Positions 16,718-25,340 are shown, counted from the stretch's first letter. The stretch is DNA of 51,910 bases from CALBRZ01 sp964511065 (GCA_964511065.1 CAZEEG010000031.1:1-51910); one strand, 5' to 3'. Translations and numbers: made by a program. Notes: generated by a model from the letters alone, not told the origin.

Positions 16718-18157
16718 CTAACTTCCGGTGAACTGCTCGAAGTCGTCGTACATTCGCTTGGGAGCGTCCTTGAACCGCGTGAACTGCTGGAACCATGCGA
16801 GCCGGACGTCGTCGATGGGGCCGTTCCGCTGTTTGGCCACGATGATATCGGCCACGCCGCGCAGGTGCTGAAAGGCCGGATCCTCTTTCTTCTCCTTGCT
16901 CAGGTAGTACTCTTCGCGGTGGACGAACATCACCACGTCGGCATCCTGCTCGATGGCCCCCGACTCGCGCAGATGGCTGAGTCGCGGCCGGTTGTCCTTG
17001 GATAGCTCGGCCAACCGGTTGAGCTGGGCCAGGCACATCACCGGAATCTTCAGCTCGCGGGCCATGGCCTTTAGCCGCCGGGCCATTTTCGCCACCTGCT
17101 CCTGGCGCGGATCGGCCGGATTGTCCGGTTCGATCAATTGCAGGTAGTCGATCACGATCAGCGATAGGCCATGCTTGCGCTTCAGCCGCCGCGCGGCAGC
17201 GGCGATTTCGGTGACGGTGCGGCTGGGCGTGTCGTCGATGTACAGCGGGGCGCGGCTCAATTCGGCCGAGGTTTCCACCAGCGTGCGGCGGTCTTCAGCC
17301 GAGAGATAACCGCTGCGAAACTTCTCGCCGGGAATTTCTCCCCGAGCGCAAAGCATGCGCTGGGCCAACTCCATCCGCGACATTTCCAGGCTGACGAACA
17401 ACACGCCCTGCCCTTGGTCCACAGCCACGTGTTCGGCAATGTTGGTGGAAAACGCCGTCTTACCCATACTGGGCCGCGCGGCCAGGATAATCAGTTCGCC
17501 AGGGTGCAGGCCGCCGGTCAACTCGTCCAGGTCGGTGAACCCGCTCGACACGCCCGAGAAGTCGCCTTTGAGCCGGGCGTCGATTTGCAGGAACGCTTCC
17601 TGTACGGCCGTATCCAGCCTGACCACGTCGCCGCCGGAACGGCGGTCGTGAATGGCGAAAATCTTCTCTTCGGCCTTGCTCAGCAGGTGCCGGGGATCGT
17701 CGCCGCTATCGTAGGCATCGCGCACGATCTCCGTGGCATTGTAGATCAGCATGCGCAGCGTGGCTTTCTGCTCGACAATCCGCGCATAGTATTCGGCATT
17801 GGCTGCAGTGGGCACACTTTGCGCCACTTCCGCCAGGTAAGCGATCCCGCCCACATCCTCCAATTGCCCGGCGTTGCGCAAGCGGTCCAACAGCAGCGTG
17901 GTATCCACCCGCTTGCCCTGTTCGTGCAGGGTGAAGATATGCTCGGCCAGGATGCGGTGGGCGTCGGAATAGAAATCGTCGGGACGCAGGATCAGCGCGA
18001 TCTCATCGCACATGTCGGGCACCAGGAGCAGGCTGCCCAGCACCCCTTTCTCTGCTTCCATGCTCTGCGGCGGTAAGCGGCCGGTCAGATCGAAACCGTT
18101 GTCGCTTTCGCGACGATCTTTGCGGGAGTCGCGGTCGATTCGCGTGGTTTTTGCCAT
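16718..18157 (-). CDS. dnaB: replicative DNA helicase DnaB
   Basis: The hexameric 5'-3' helicase at the replication fork, about 479 residues. The N-terminal domain begins LPPQSMEAEKGVLGSLLL, the usual DnaB start. The RecA-like motor has Walker A ARPSMGKTAF, the DnaB-specific segment VDQGQGVLFVSLEMSRMELAQRM, Walker B LIVIDYLQLI, and SGAIEQDADVVMFVHREEYY near the C-terminus. No intein is visible. The start was set at MAKTTR (18157); a further ATG at 18172 adds five residues. No rplI or ssb neighbour is present, unlike many bacteria. A set of 16-bp direct repeats lies about 160 bp upstream. Confidence 0.97.
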   Translation of the reverse strand: MAKTTRIDRDSRKDRRESDNGFDLTGRLPPQSMEAEKGVLGSLLLVPDMCDEIALILRPDDFYSDAHRILAEHIFTLHEQGKRVDTTLLLDRLRNAGQLEDVGGIAYLAEVAQSVPTAANAEYYARIVEQKATLRMLIYNATEIVRDAYDSGDDPRHLLSKAEEKIFAIHDRRSGGDVVRLDTAVQEAFLQIDARLKGDFSGVSSGFTDLDELTGGLHPGELIILAARPSMGKTAFSTNIAEHVAVDQGQGVLFVSLEMSRMELAQRMLCARGEIPGEKFRSGYLSAEDRRTLVETSAELSRAPLYIDDTPSRTVTEIAAAARRLKRKHGLSLIVIDYLQLIEPDNPADPRQEQVAKMARRLKAMARELKIPVMCLAQLNRLAELSKDNRPRLSHLRESGAIEQDADVVMFVHREEYYLSKEKKEDPAFQHLRGVADIIVAKQRNGPIDDVRLAWFQQFTRFKDAPKRMYDDFEQFTGS

Positions 18158-18693
18158 GTCGTTCCGAAGCATTCCGTAGAGTTAGCGACCGTGCTGGGCG
18201 TGCGATACGCCAGGGCGATCCTTGCAGGATGCGCGATCATAGAGCCAAGCCCCCTGGTCGGCCCCCCCGCGTGCAGCGGCGCTAGACCGATTGTAACGCC
18301 GCGCTGCCCTAGGCCAGTGCGCTTTGTTCACAGTGCGCATTGTTCACCATGCGCTTTGTTCAACGTGGCCCAGTCATTGGGAGGCGAGGCGTTATCTGCC
18401 CCCCCGCTGGCAGCAAGCGGCAGTAGCCGCGATCGCGCGGTGCCCATTGTTCCATGTTTGGCTCGCTTCGGCCACTGGCCGAAGTGGAAACCCGACGCGG
18501 GCTGGCGTTTCCGGCAACGCTTGGCCACAAAAGATGAACCACCGCAATGGTTTGCGATGGTCGAACGGTACCAGGCCCCAGCAGAGGCCCATCCCTGCTG
18601 CGGTGGAAAAGTGTTCGATAGGCCCGCACGTGCAGCGCGGCAGGCGGGTGCTTTCTGCCGATGGCGAGCCGCCGCGCAACGATCCATGGCCAA
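18158..18693. other. intergenic region upstream of dnaB
   Basis: 536 bp without a supported gene. It contains three 16-bp direct repeats (18316-18363) and an imperfect 10-bp hairpin at 18538-18561 (ACCACCGCAA/TTGCGATGGT). No DNA-unwinding AT-rich stretch is present. Confidence 0.45.
18316..18363 (+). repeat. three 16-bp direct repeats upstream of dnaB
   Basis: Units at 18316-18331, 18332-18347 and 18348-18363 share TGCGC(T/A)TTGTTCA. The first contains TTGTTCACA, one base away from the DnaA-box consensus TTATNCACA. They lie about 160 bp from the dnaB start and could be regulator-binding iterons. Confidence 0.6.
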
Positions 18694-19161
18694 TCATTCG
18701 TCCAGGAAACGCCGCACTGCGGCCGTCATGGCGGCGAGCGACTCGGGATCGGCCAGGCGATGATCGGAGCCTATCTCGACCAGGCACGCGGCCGGTAAGC
18801 CGCTGTTGCGCAGCAGGATTTCGCTCTCCTCAAAGGGAATGACGTCGTCGGCCCGGGAGTGCAAAATCACCACCGGTGGCTCAACCGTTTGCGCGGTGCC
18901 CCAGCGTTTCCAGGCAGGGCACAGCAGAACCTTGGGAGTGTCCGGGGCTTGGAGGTTCATCGCCACGGCCCCGCCCCGCGACGAGCCGACGATGACCTTG
19001 GGCCGATGCCGATTGAACCAACTTTGGGCCACGGCGAGGGCAGCGGGAAAGTCTTCGTGCGGCAGCGCGGGATTCCAAACTTCCAGCCCTTGCGCGATCA
19101 GGTGCGAAGGCTTCCGCCCTCCTACAACCGATTGCCAACCGTGCAGAAACAACACGCTCAC
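18694..19161 (-). CDS. small alpha/beta hydrolase
   Basis: A compact 155-residue alpha/beta-hydrolase. It starts VSVLFLHGWQSVVGG, has the nucleophile elbow VGSSRGG with Ser61, an acid region HSRADDVIP and a C-terminal GSDHRLAD with the catalytic His. It resembles the YqiA/UPF0227-type esterases and dienelactone-hydrolase-like small hydrolases. The GTG at 19161 was chosen because GAGG precedes it and translation begins directly at the first beta-strand; a longer frame up to 19236 adds residues without homology. The substrate is unknown. The gene faces dnaB in tandem but is separated by over 500 bp. Confidence 0.82.
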   Translation of the reverse strand: MSVLFLHGWQSVVGGRKPSHLIAQGLEVWNPALPHEDFPAALAVAQSWFNRHRPKVIVGSSRGGAVAMNLQAPDTPKVLLCPAWKRWGTAQTVEPPVVILHSRADDVIPFEESEILLRNSGLPAACLVEIGSDHRLADPESLAAMTAAVRRFLDE

Positions 19162-19300
19162 AGTCTTGCCTCGTGATCTTACTTGATATCGGGGACGATG
19201 GTCTGACCCCCAAGGGCGGTGCTGCCTCTGGGACAAGTGGCCCGCCCCCCGTCCAACGCACCCATTACCATTTGCTACCCCGGCCTGTCATTACCACAAT

Positions 19301-20662
19301 ATGGCTATGTTACGGATTGCCAATGCCACCGGATTCTGGGGAGACTCCATCACTGCGCCGCAGCGCACGGTGCGAAATGCGGAAGTGGACTTTCTGACGC
19401 TCGAATACCTGGCCGAGCTCACCATGTCCATCCTCGCCCGGCAACGCGAGAAAGACCCTGCGGCCGGATACGCCACGGATTTTCTTCGCGTGCTCGATAG
19501 CCTGACCGGCGACCTGCGGCAGCAGACGCAGTTGCATATCGTAACCAATGCCGGCGGCATGAATCCCGGGGCCTGCGCGGCTGCCGCGGGGCGCATTCTG
19601 CAACAGGCCGGCATGTCCGCGACGAAGGTAGCGGTCGTGGATGGCGACGACCTGCTGCCGCAACTGGATTCCATCCTCGCGGCCACGCCGCTGGCCCATC
19701 TCGATACCGGGCAGCCCCTGGGCGAGTTGCGGCATCGGGTGGTCGCCGCCAACGCATACCTGGGCGCGCAGCAGATTGCCGAGGCGATCCAGCAACAGAC
19801 GCGGATCGTCATCACCGGGCGCGTGGCAGATGCCTCGCTCACCGTCGGCCCGGCGGTGGCGCGTTTCGGTTGGAATTGGGACGAATACAACCACCTCGCG
19901 GCCGCCACGGTGGCCGGCCATTTGATCGAGTGCGGCGCCCAGGCCACGGGCGGATTTTATACCCACTGGCAAGAGGTCGACCTGGCAAAGGTCGGTTATC
20001 CCATCGCGGTGCTTCACGCCAACGACGGCATCGAAGTCACCACGAACGCCACAACCGGGGTCAACACCGAGATGGTGGCCGAGCAGTTGGTATACGAAAT
20101 CGGCGACCCGGCCCGCTATCAAACGCCCGACGTGGACGTGGACTTCCGCCACGTAAAGGCCGTCGATCGTGGAGGCAGCGTGTGGGTTGAAGGGGCCCGC
20201 GGTTCCAAGCCGAGCGACCAATACAAGGTTTCGCTCGCTTATCGCGATGGCTATATGGCGAGCAGTCAGATGCTGGTATACGGCCGCGACTGCCTCGCCA
20301 AGGCCGATGCCTGTGCCGATATCGTGTTTCGTCAACTGGCCGCCGAGGGGATCGAATTTACCGATTCCCTGGTGGAAAAACTGGGCGCCGGCGAGGCCGT
20401 GCCCGGCGTGGATCATCCGCCGGACGGTTTGCGGGAAGTCGTGCTGCGCGTCTCGGTACGGCATGAAAGCCGGGAGGCCGTCGAACGGTTCACCCAGACC
20501 ATGGTCCCATTGGCTACGGCAGGGCCAGCGGGCCTGGCTGGCTATGCGGCCCTACGGCCAATCGTGCGCCCGGTGTTCTCCTACTGGCCGACGCTGGTGC
20601 CTAAGGAGCTGGTGCAACCGCGTCTGCAGGTGCGAACGGCTCAAGACTGGGCGGAAGCCTGA
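19301..20662 (+). CDS. AtuA/DUF1446 family protein
   Basis: A 453-residue cytoplasmic protein of the acyclic terpene utilisation AtuA family (DUF1446). Supporting segments are RIANATGFWGDS at the start, LHIVTNAGGMNPGACA, VVDGDDLLPQL, VITGRVADASLTVGP, HLIECGAQATGGF, and SLAYRDGYMASSQMLVYG. Some family members are needed for citronellol/geraniol degradation, but most, including planctomycete ones, have no proven reaction. The partner DUF4387 domain often fused or adjacent was not seen here. The neighbouring Gfo/Idh/MocA gene on the same strand is 279 bp away with a repeat element between, so co-transcription is doubtful. Start ATG at 19301 or 19307. Confidence 0.9.
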   Translation: MAMLRIANATGFWGDSITAPQRTVRNAEVDFLTLEYLAELTMSILARQREKDPAAGYATDFLRVLDSLTGDLRQQTQLHIVTNAGGMNPGACAAAAGRILQQAGMSATKVAVVDGDDLLPQLDSILAATPLAHLDTGQPLGELRHRVVAANAYLGAQQIAEAIQQQTRIVITGRVADASLTVGPAVARFGWNWDEYNHLAAATVAGHLIECGAQATGGFYTHWQEVDLAKVGYPIAVLHANDGIEVTTNATTGVNTEMVAEQLVYEIGDPARYQTPDVDVDFRHVKAVDRGGSVWVEGARGSKPSDQYKVSLAYRDGYMASSQMLVYGRDCLAKADACADIVFRQLAAEGIEFTDSLVEKLGAGEAVPGVDHPPDGLREVVLRVSVRHESREAVERFTQTMVPLATAGPAGLAGYAALRPIVRPVFSYWPTLVPKELVQPRLQVRTAQDWAEA

Positions 20663-20941
20663 CGGCACCCGGCCACTGCTGCTGCTGCCGGTAGCAGGCG
20701 CCCGATCCTTTCTGACAGTTTTCGCTGCTGGCGCCGCGCCTCCCTCGCTAAGATAGTGCCTGGCAATTCTGGCTGCGGATCCCTTGGCGAGTAGCGACAC
20801 CTGCGCGGCTAATGTCCGGTCACCTTGGTGCCAACGCTCCGAGATACGGCCAATTGCGCTGGAAGACTTCCGGCGCCGGTCGTTCGACGACCGGACAACG
20901 GGCGGCGCAACCATCCATAACCTCTGGTTGACACCTCTGCC
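20663..20941. other. intergenic region containing MITE-like copy 2
   Basis: Between the AtuA-family and oxidoreductase genes. Almost half is occupied by the repeat at 20792-20914. No promoter was confidently recognised. Confidence 0.45.
20792..20914. repeat. MITE-like dispersed element, copy 2
   Basis: About 123 bp, directly oriented relative to the copy at 15535-15663. The left terminus 20811-20821 is AATGTCCGGTC. The right terminus 20889-20897 is GACCGGACA followed by AC instead of TT. The interior GGAAGACTTCCGGCGCCG and the trailing GGCGGCGCAACCATC match copy 1, while the region between is diverged. Confidence 0.72.
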
Positions 20942-21982
20942 ATGACACGTACGTACCGCGCGGCGATCATCGGGCTGGGTTTCGTCGGTTGCGGCGATCC
21001 TGTATCGGGCCAGCGCTTAGGGCAGGATCCGCGCAATCTCGACGGCACGCACTTCAGCGGCTATCAGAACAACCCTCGCATCGAACTGGTGGCCGGTTGC
21101 GACCGCGACCCGGCGAATCGCCAGCGGTTTGGAGCACGCTGCAACGCGCGGCTCTATGCCGACGCCGCAGAAATGCTCGAAGCCGAGCGGCCCGACATCG
21201 TCAGCGTGGCCACCTACACGCCTTCGCATCCCGAGCTTACGCAGCTTTGCTTCGAGCGCGGGGTGCGGATCGTGTACTGCGAGAAACCGATCGCGCAAAC
21301 GCTCGCCGCCGCCGAAGCCATGCGGGCGGCCGAGCAGGCCGCGGGCGGATTGCTGGTCATCAACCACAACCGCCGCTTCCATCCAAATTTTCAGCGACTG
21401 CGCGACCTGGTCCGCTCCGGCGAACTGGGAAACCTTACCGGCGTCACCGCGCGTTGGCCGACGGGCCGGTTGGGAAACGTGGGAACGCACTTCATGGACT
21501 TGATCCGGATGGTTACGGGCCGCGAGGTGCTGGCCGTCAGCGGTACGCTCGACCTGTCGGAAAAACCCGACTGCCGCGGCGACGCCTTCCACGATCCTGG
21601 CGGATGGGGCGTGTTGCGATTCGAGGGCGGATGGATGGCCACGTTCCACGCGGCCAACTTCGCCCTGGGACCGGCCGAGATTCGTTTCGACGGTACCGCA
21701 GGTTGGGCCGCCACGGGCGGCGATGCCGTGGAGATTCATTGGTTGGACGGCCGCACGGAAAACTGGCCCAGCCCCCGCGCGGAAGCCACTTCGATTGATC
21801 GTGCCGTGGCTGCGATGGTTCGCTGGCTCGATGGCGAAGGGGCGTTTCCCGCCGATTCAGAAGACGCCGTCCGAACCCTGGAAGTGTTGCTGGCCGTCCA
21901 CGCATCGCACCACCGCGAAGCTGCTTGGGTCAAGCTGCCGCTGCAAGGCGACGACCGGCGGCGCGTGCTCAACAGCGGGTAA
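20942..21982 (+). CDS. Gfo/Idh/MocA family oxidoreductase
   Basis: A 346-residue NAD(P)-dependent sugar or inositol dehydrogenase-like protein. The N-terminal Rossmann motif GLGFVG (from residue 11) is followed by an insert (DPVSGQRLGQDPRN). The family signature CEKPIAQTLAAAEAM is near 113-127 and the substrate-side NHNRRFHPNFQRLRDLV near 142-158. The catalytic-type region GNVGTHFMDLIRMV carries the conserved His. No signal peptide or Tat motif is visible, so it is cytoplasmic, unlike many planctomycete paralogues. The substrate is not predictable from sequence. Start ATG at 20942. Confidence 0.92.
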   Translation: MTRTYRAAIIGLGFVGCGDPVSGQRLGQDPRNLDGTHFSGYQNNPRIELVAGCDRDPANRQRFGARCNARLYADAAEMLEAERPDIVSVATYTPSHPELTQLCFERGVRIVYCEKPIAQTLAAAEAMRAAEQAAGGLLVINHNRRFHPNFQRLRDLVRSGELGNLTGVTARWPTGRLGNVGTHFMDLIRMVTGREVLAVSGTLDLSEKPDCRGDAFHDPGGWGVLRFEGGWMATFHAANFALGPAEIRFDGTAGWAATGGDAVEIHWLDGRTENWPSPRAEATSIDRAVAAMVRWLDGEGAFPADSEDAVRTLEVLLAVHASHHREAAWVKLPLQGDDRRRVLNSG

Positions 21983-22031
21983 TTGGTATCGGCCAGGCTC
22001 AACTCCCGGCACGCCGCCATGCAGCAGGTCG

Positions 22032-22679
22032 CTAGTAGTTCATCCTCACACCGCGCTTGCGCAGTTCGCATGCCAGGTCGCGGGTGCTGGTGTACTGCAC
22101 GGCGTCAAAGCCCGCCTCGCGCGCGGCCACGACATTGTCGGCCAGGTCGTCCACGTAGAATATTTCCTGCGGAGCATAGCCGGCCAGTTCCGCGGCCCGG
22201 GTATAGATTTCCACCTCGGGCTTCATCGCGTGCAGTTCGAAGCTGAGCGCAACCACGTCGAAGCCTTCGGGAATCATTCGGTAGCGGCCATCGCTGACAA
22301 ACTGCCAATGCCAGATGTTGGTATTGGAGAGCAGGCCGCGCGGGATGCGGGCGCCAATCAACGCGGCCAGCAGCGGAATGATCGAGTGATTGAGCCGGAA
22401 AATGTCGTTGCTGGCCTGCATCAACTCCGCCATGTCGGGCAAGGTCTGCGTTGCTTCGCAGAACCGCCGATAGAACACGTCGCCGGAAATCTCGCCCAGC
22501 TCAAACTCGTGTTCGAGGTTCGATTCAAACACGACCTCGCGGACCTGTTGCGGAGTAATCTCGCGCCCTGGCGTGCTGGCCACGGCAGCCATCTGTCGGC
22601 ACGCAATGGCATGGTCGAAGTGCAACAGCACATTGCCAAGATCGAAATAGAGAAATTTCGGAGTGCGCAGCGCAGTCAA
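22032..22679 (-). CDS. HAD-superfamily hydrolase (YihX-like)
   Basis: A 215-residue haloacid-dehalogenase-type phosphatase. Motif I is YFDLGNVLLHFD, in which the second aspartate of DxD is replaced (D-L-G-N), as in YihX-type sugar-phosphate phosphatases. Motif II is LLSNTNIWHW, motif III lies around MKPEVEIY, and motif IV is IFYVDDLADNV. The cap domain is helical (subfamily IA). YihX dephosphorylates alpha-D-glucose 1-phosphate, but substrate range in this subgroup is wide. The start is TTG at 22679, supported by AAGGAG eight nucleotides upstream. It converges with the oxidoreductase gene. Confidence 0.87.
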   Translation of the reverse strand: MTALRTPKFLYFDLGNVLLHFDHAIACRQMAAVASTPGREITPQQVREVVFESNLEHEFELGEISGDVFYRRFCEATQTLPDMAELMQASNDIFRLNHSIIPLLAALIGARIPRGLLSNTNIWHWQFVSDGRYRMIPEGFDVVALSFELHAMKPEVEIYTRAAELAGYAPQEIFYVDDLADNVVAAREAGFDAVQYTSTRDLACELRKRGVRMNY

Positions 22680-22817
22680 TGAATGGTCTCCTTCCTTGGT
22701 TCACACAGGTCGTTGCGACGACCAAAGACAAACGCACTGCCGCCCGCGCGACCAGTGACGGACATCCGCTCGTCTCGTAATCGTCGTGCCACCGGCTAGC
22801 GAACGGGCGGCAACCGG

Positions 22818-23774
22818 CTATGCCTGCTGGTCGCCGTTCTTGGCGTCTTCCTTCTTGGGTTCTTCTTTCTTGGGCTCTGGCTTCTTCTCGGCCTCGGGCT
22901 TAGCCTCGACCTTCTTGTCGGCGGGCTTCTCTTCCTTCTTAGGCTCAGGCTTGGCTTCTTCCTTCTTCGGTGCGTCCTTCTTGGGTTCTTCTTTCTTGGG
23001 GGCTTCTTTCTTGGGGGCTTCTTTCTTGNNNNNNNNNNNNNNNNNNNNNNNNNNNNNNNNNNNNNNNNNNNNNNNNNNNNNNNNNNNNNNNNNNNNNNNN
23101 NNNNNNNNNNNNNNNNNNNNNNNNNNNNCTTCTTTCTTGGGGGCTTCTTTCTTGGGGGCTTCTTTCTTGTCTTCCGGCTTGGCTTCTTCCTTGGGTTCTT
23201 CCGGTTTGGGCGTTTCCAGCCCGATCACTTCCAACTCGGGCAGCGCCTTTTGCAGTTTTGCGGCCCCTTCGGCGGTGACCTTGGTTTGCCACACGTACAG
23301 CTTCTTGAGGTTCTTGAGGCCGGCCAGGGCATCCAGGCCGGCATCGCTGACCTCGGTCGCGTAGAGGTTGAGATAGGTCAGGTTTTCAAGCCCCTTGAGG
23401 TGAACCAGCCCCGCGTCGGTGACTTTGGTCTTTTCCAGGTGCAGCTTGGTGAGCACGGTCAAGCCTGCCAGGTGCGACAGCATTTTGTCGTCGACGTTCG
23501 TTCCCCGCAGATTAAGCTGGACCACCATGGGTAGGTCCTTCAACGGAGCGAGGTGGGCGTCGGTGAGCGGCTCGGATTGCAGGTGGAACGAAACTTCCAG
23601 CCGCGGGTCGTTTTGGGCCAACTCCAGCACGTGACCACCCAACTGCTTGATCTTGCTGATGGCCGCTTGTTCGGCGGGGCTGTGTTCCCCGGCCTTGTCT
23701 TGGGACCAGGCGATGGAGGCCGCGGTGAACGAGAATGCGCCAAGGATCGAAACAATCGTCAACAAGCGAAGCAT
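22818..23774 (-). CDS. secreted leucine-rich repeat protein with Lys/Glu/Pro-rich tail (spans assembly gap)
   Basis: The start at 23774 gives a signal peptide (MLRLLTIVSILGAFSFTAASIAWSQ). Residues of about 40-160 are leucine-rich repeats of the planctomycete type: LKDLPMVVQLNLRGTNV, LAGLTVLTKLHLEKTKVTDAGL, LKGLENLTYLNLYATEVSDAGL and LAGLKNLKKLYVWQTKV. The C-terminal tail is a low-complexity polyampholyte of KKEAP and KKEEPK units. Assembly gap 3 lies in the KKEAP array; with the 41-bp flank collapsed, the protein is about 271 residues, but the true copy number is unknown. LRRs imply protein-protein binding outside the cytoplasm. It is divergent from the membrane protein gene at 23894. Confidence 0.82.
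   Translation of the reverse strand: MLRLLTIVSILGAFSFTAASIAWSQDKAGEHSPAEQAAISKIKQLGGHVLELAQNDPRLEVSFHLQSEPLTDAHLAPLKDLPMVVQLNLRGTNVDDKMLSHLAGLTVLTKLHLEKTKVTDAGLVHLKGLENLTYLNLYATEVSDAGLDALAGLKNLKKLYVWQTKVTAEGAAKLQKALPELEVIGLETPKPEEPKEEAKPEDKKEAPKKEAPKKEXXXXXXXXXXXXXXXXXXXXXXXXXXXXXXXXXXKKEAPKKEAPKKEEPKKDAPKKEEAKPEPKKEEKPADKKVEAKPEAEKKPEPKKEEPKKEDAKNGDQQA
22988..23169. other. assembly gap 3: 100 N inside a 15-bp tandem repeat
   Basis: Ns occupy 23029-23128. The 41 bases on each side are identical and consist of the unit GGGGCTTCTTTCTTG (encoding KKEAP on the minus strand). The repeat probably broke the assembly. Confidence 0.85.
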
Positions 23775-23893
23775 GCGGTGTGTCCCCCTTGCAAGTCTGG
23801 ATTCAATCGAGAATGAGCGCGGGCACGCTGCGGCCATAACGGCGACCGGCCGAATCCATAGCGGCGAGCCATCGTGGCGCCAGCGGCGCGCGA

Positions 23894-24814
23894 GTGATGT
23901 CATTACCCCCCTTACAATTTACCGAGTATACCTTGCCTGCCAGCACCGTGGAAAGCGAACATATTGGCAGTCGCGTTGGCGAAAATCGGGTGCTTTTCCG
24001 GCTGTTGCTGCTCGCCGCCCACCTGGCCGCGCTGGCCGCCATCACCCAGGTGGCACGCAATCAGGCGGGGAGTGGCCACTCCCATGCTGCCGCCGCCATG
24101 CTAGCTGCCGCGCTGGCGATTCTGGCAACCTGGGGGACCATGCGAGCGGTGCCGAGTACGGCCGGGGCCGCGTTGCTCATTGTCGCGGGCTGTACGGCGT
24201 TGGCTGCGGCCCTGCCCGGCCCGAGATTACCCCGGCTGCTGATGCTGACAACCGCGGCCGCCTGTGCGGCAGTGACAATGCCCGGCCCTACGGGCCGCAA
24301 GCGGTGTATGGCCGCGAACGCTTCGCCTAAAGCGAACGTGCCGGTCGGCGCGTTTGCCGCGGCCCGCCGTTTCCAGTTTTCGCTTCGCACGATGCTGGCC
24401 ACCATGACTGTTGCGGCGTTGGCCGCGGCAGCATATCGGCAAGGCTGGCCCGTCTTACAAGGCTGCCCCACCCCACAGGGAGGCACCGTGATGCAAGAAG
24501 CGGTGGTTTCTGGAATACTGGCGGGGATAGCCGGCGGTGGTGCCATCCTGGCAGTATCTGCTGCCCTGCCAGCCAAGATGGCTGCGCCAAGGGACGCGCC
24601 ACGAAACAGCAGGCAAACCATCCGTGCGGCGCGGCGCATTTCCACCGCTGCCGGGGCAATTGCTGTGACCGCAGGCGCCAGTTGGCTCTACGCGCACCTG
24701 GGTCTGGGGGCAGCCTGGTTCATTGCTGGCATGGCCGCGCTGGTTGCATTGTCGCTATGGCTGGCAGCGGCCCTGCACCATGGCGAGCATCTGGCTGCTG
24801 ACGCGGAATTGTGA
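23894..24814 (+). CDS. hypothetical membrane protein with FSLRTML segment
   Basis: A 306-residue Ala-rich protein with about seven hydrophobic stretches (for example LLLLAAHLAALAAITQV, AAAMLAAALAILATWG, LLIVAGCTALAAAL, GILAGIAGGGAILAVSAAL, LGAAWFIAGMAALVALSLWLAAAL). The middle segment RRFQFSLRTMLATMTVAALAAAAY matches the 'FSLRTLL' membrane-insertion motif frequent in planctomycete proteins of unknown function. No enzymatic motif is visible. Start ATG at 23894 or 23897, divergent from the LRR gene. The function is unknown. Confidence 0.65.
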   Translation: MMSLPPLQFTEYTLPASTVESEHIGSRVGENRVLFRLLLLAAHLAALAAITQVARNQAGSGHSHAAAAMLAAALAILATWGTMRAVPSTAGAALLIVAGCTALAAALPGPRLPRLLMLTTAAACAAVTMPGPTGRKRCMAANASPKANVPVGAFAAARRFQFSLRTMLATMTVAALAAAAYRQGWPVLQGCPTPQGGTVMQEAVVSGILAGIAGGGAILAVSAALPAKMAAPRDAPRNSRQTIRAARRISTAAGAIAVTAGASWLYAHLGLGAAWFIAGMAALVALSLWLAAALHHGEHLAADAEL

Positions 24815-24830
24815 GCAACTGCCAGCGCGA

Positions 24831-25340
24831 TCGCTTCTTGTGTGACCGTTTCAGATGATGCCAGCCTGCACTGCTTCGGCCCGAACTTGGTGTCGTTCAC
24901 CGAGGCCATCGCTTCTTGCGTAACTGTTTGAGNNNNNNNNNNNNNNNNNNNNNNNNNNNNNNNNNNNNNNNNNNNNNNNNNNNNNNNNNNNNNNNNNNNN
25001 NNNNNNNNNNNNNNNNNNNNNNNNNNNNNNNNGGCCCGAACTTGGTGTCGTTCACCGAGGCCATCGCTTCTTGCGTAACTGTTTGAGATGATGCCAGCCT
25101 GCACTCCTTCGGCCCGAACTTGGTGTCGTTCACCGAGGCCATCGCTTCTTGCGTAACTGTTTGAGGTGATGCCAGCCTGCAGTCGTTCGGCCCGAACTTG
25201 GTGTCGTTCACCGAGGGCCATCGCTTCTTGCGTAACTGATTGAGGTGATGCCAGCCTGCAGTCGTTCGGGATGAACCTGGTGCCGATCGCCCGGGTATCG
25301 CTACTTGCGCAATCGTTAAGGTTGCCGCAACGGCTGGCAG
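24831..25340. repeat. 78-bp tandem repeat array with internal hairpin
   Basis: Units begin TCGCTTCTTGCGTAACTG and end CACCGAGGCCA. Copies lie at 24831-24908, 24909-25063 (interrupted by Ns), 25064-25141, 25142-25220 (79 bp, one extra G), 25221-25297 (diverged) and a decayed partial copy from 25298. Each intact unit contains CTTGGTG, loop TCGTT, CACCGAG, a 7-bp stem with one G-T pair. Confidence 0.85.
24878..25087. other. assembly gap 4: 100 N between identical 55-bp flanks
   Basis: Ns occupy 24933-25032. The flanks 24878-24932 and 25033-25087 are identical over 55 bp, the same overlap length as gap 1. Because they lie in the 78-bp array, the true unit number is uncertain. Confidence 0.88.

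Noticed and set aside
18316..18363. Replication origin upstream of dnaB
   Set aside because: Iterons are near DnaA-box-like, but there is no AT-rich unwinding region and no dnaA or dnaN neighbour.
24831..25340. CRISPR array
   Set aside because: The repeats are contiguous 78-bp units with no unique spacers and no cas genes nearby.
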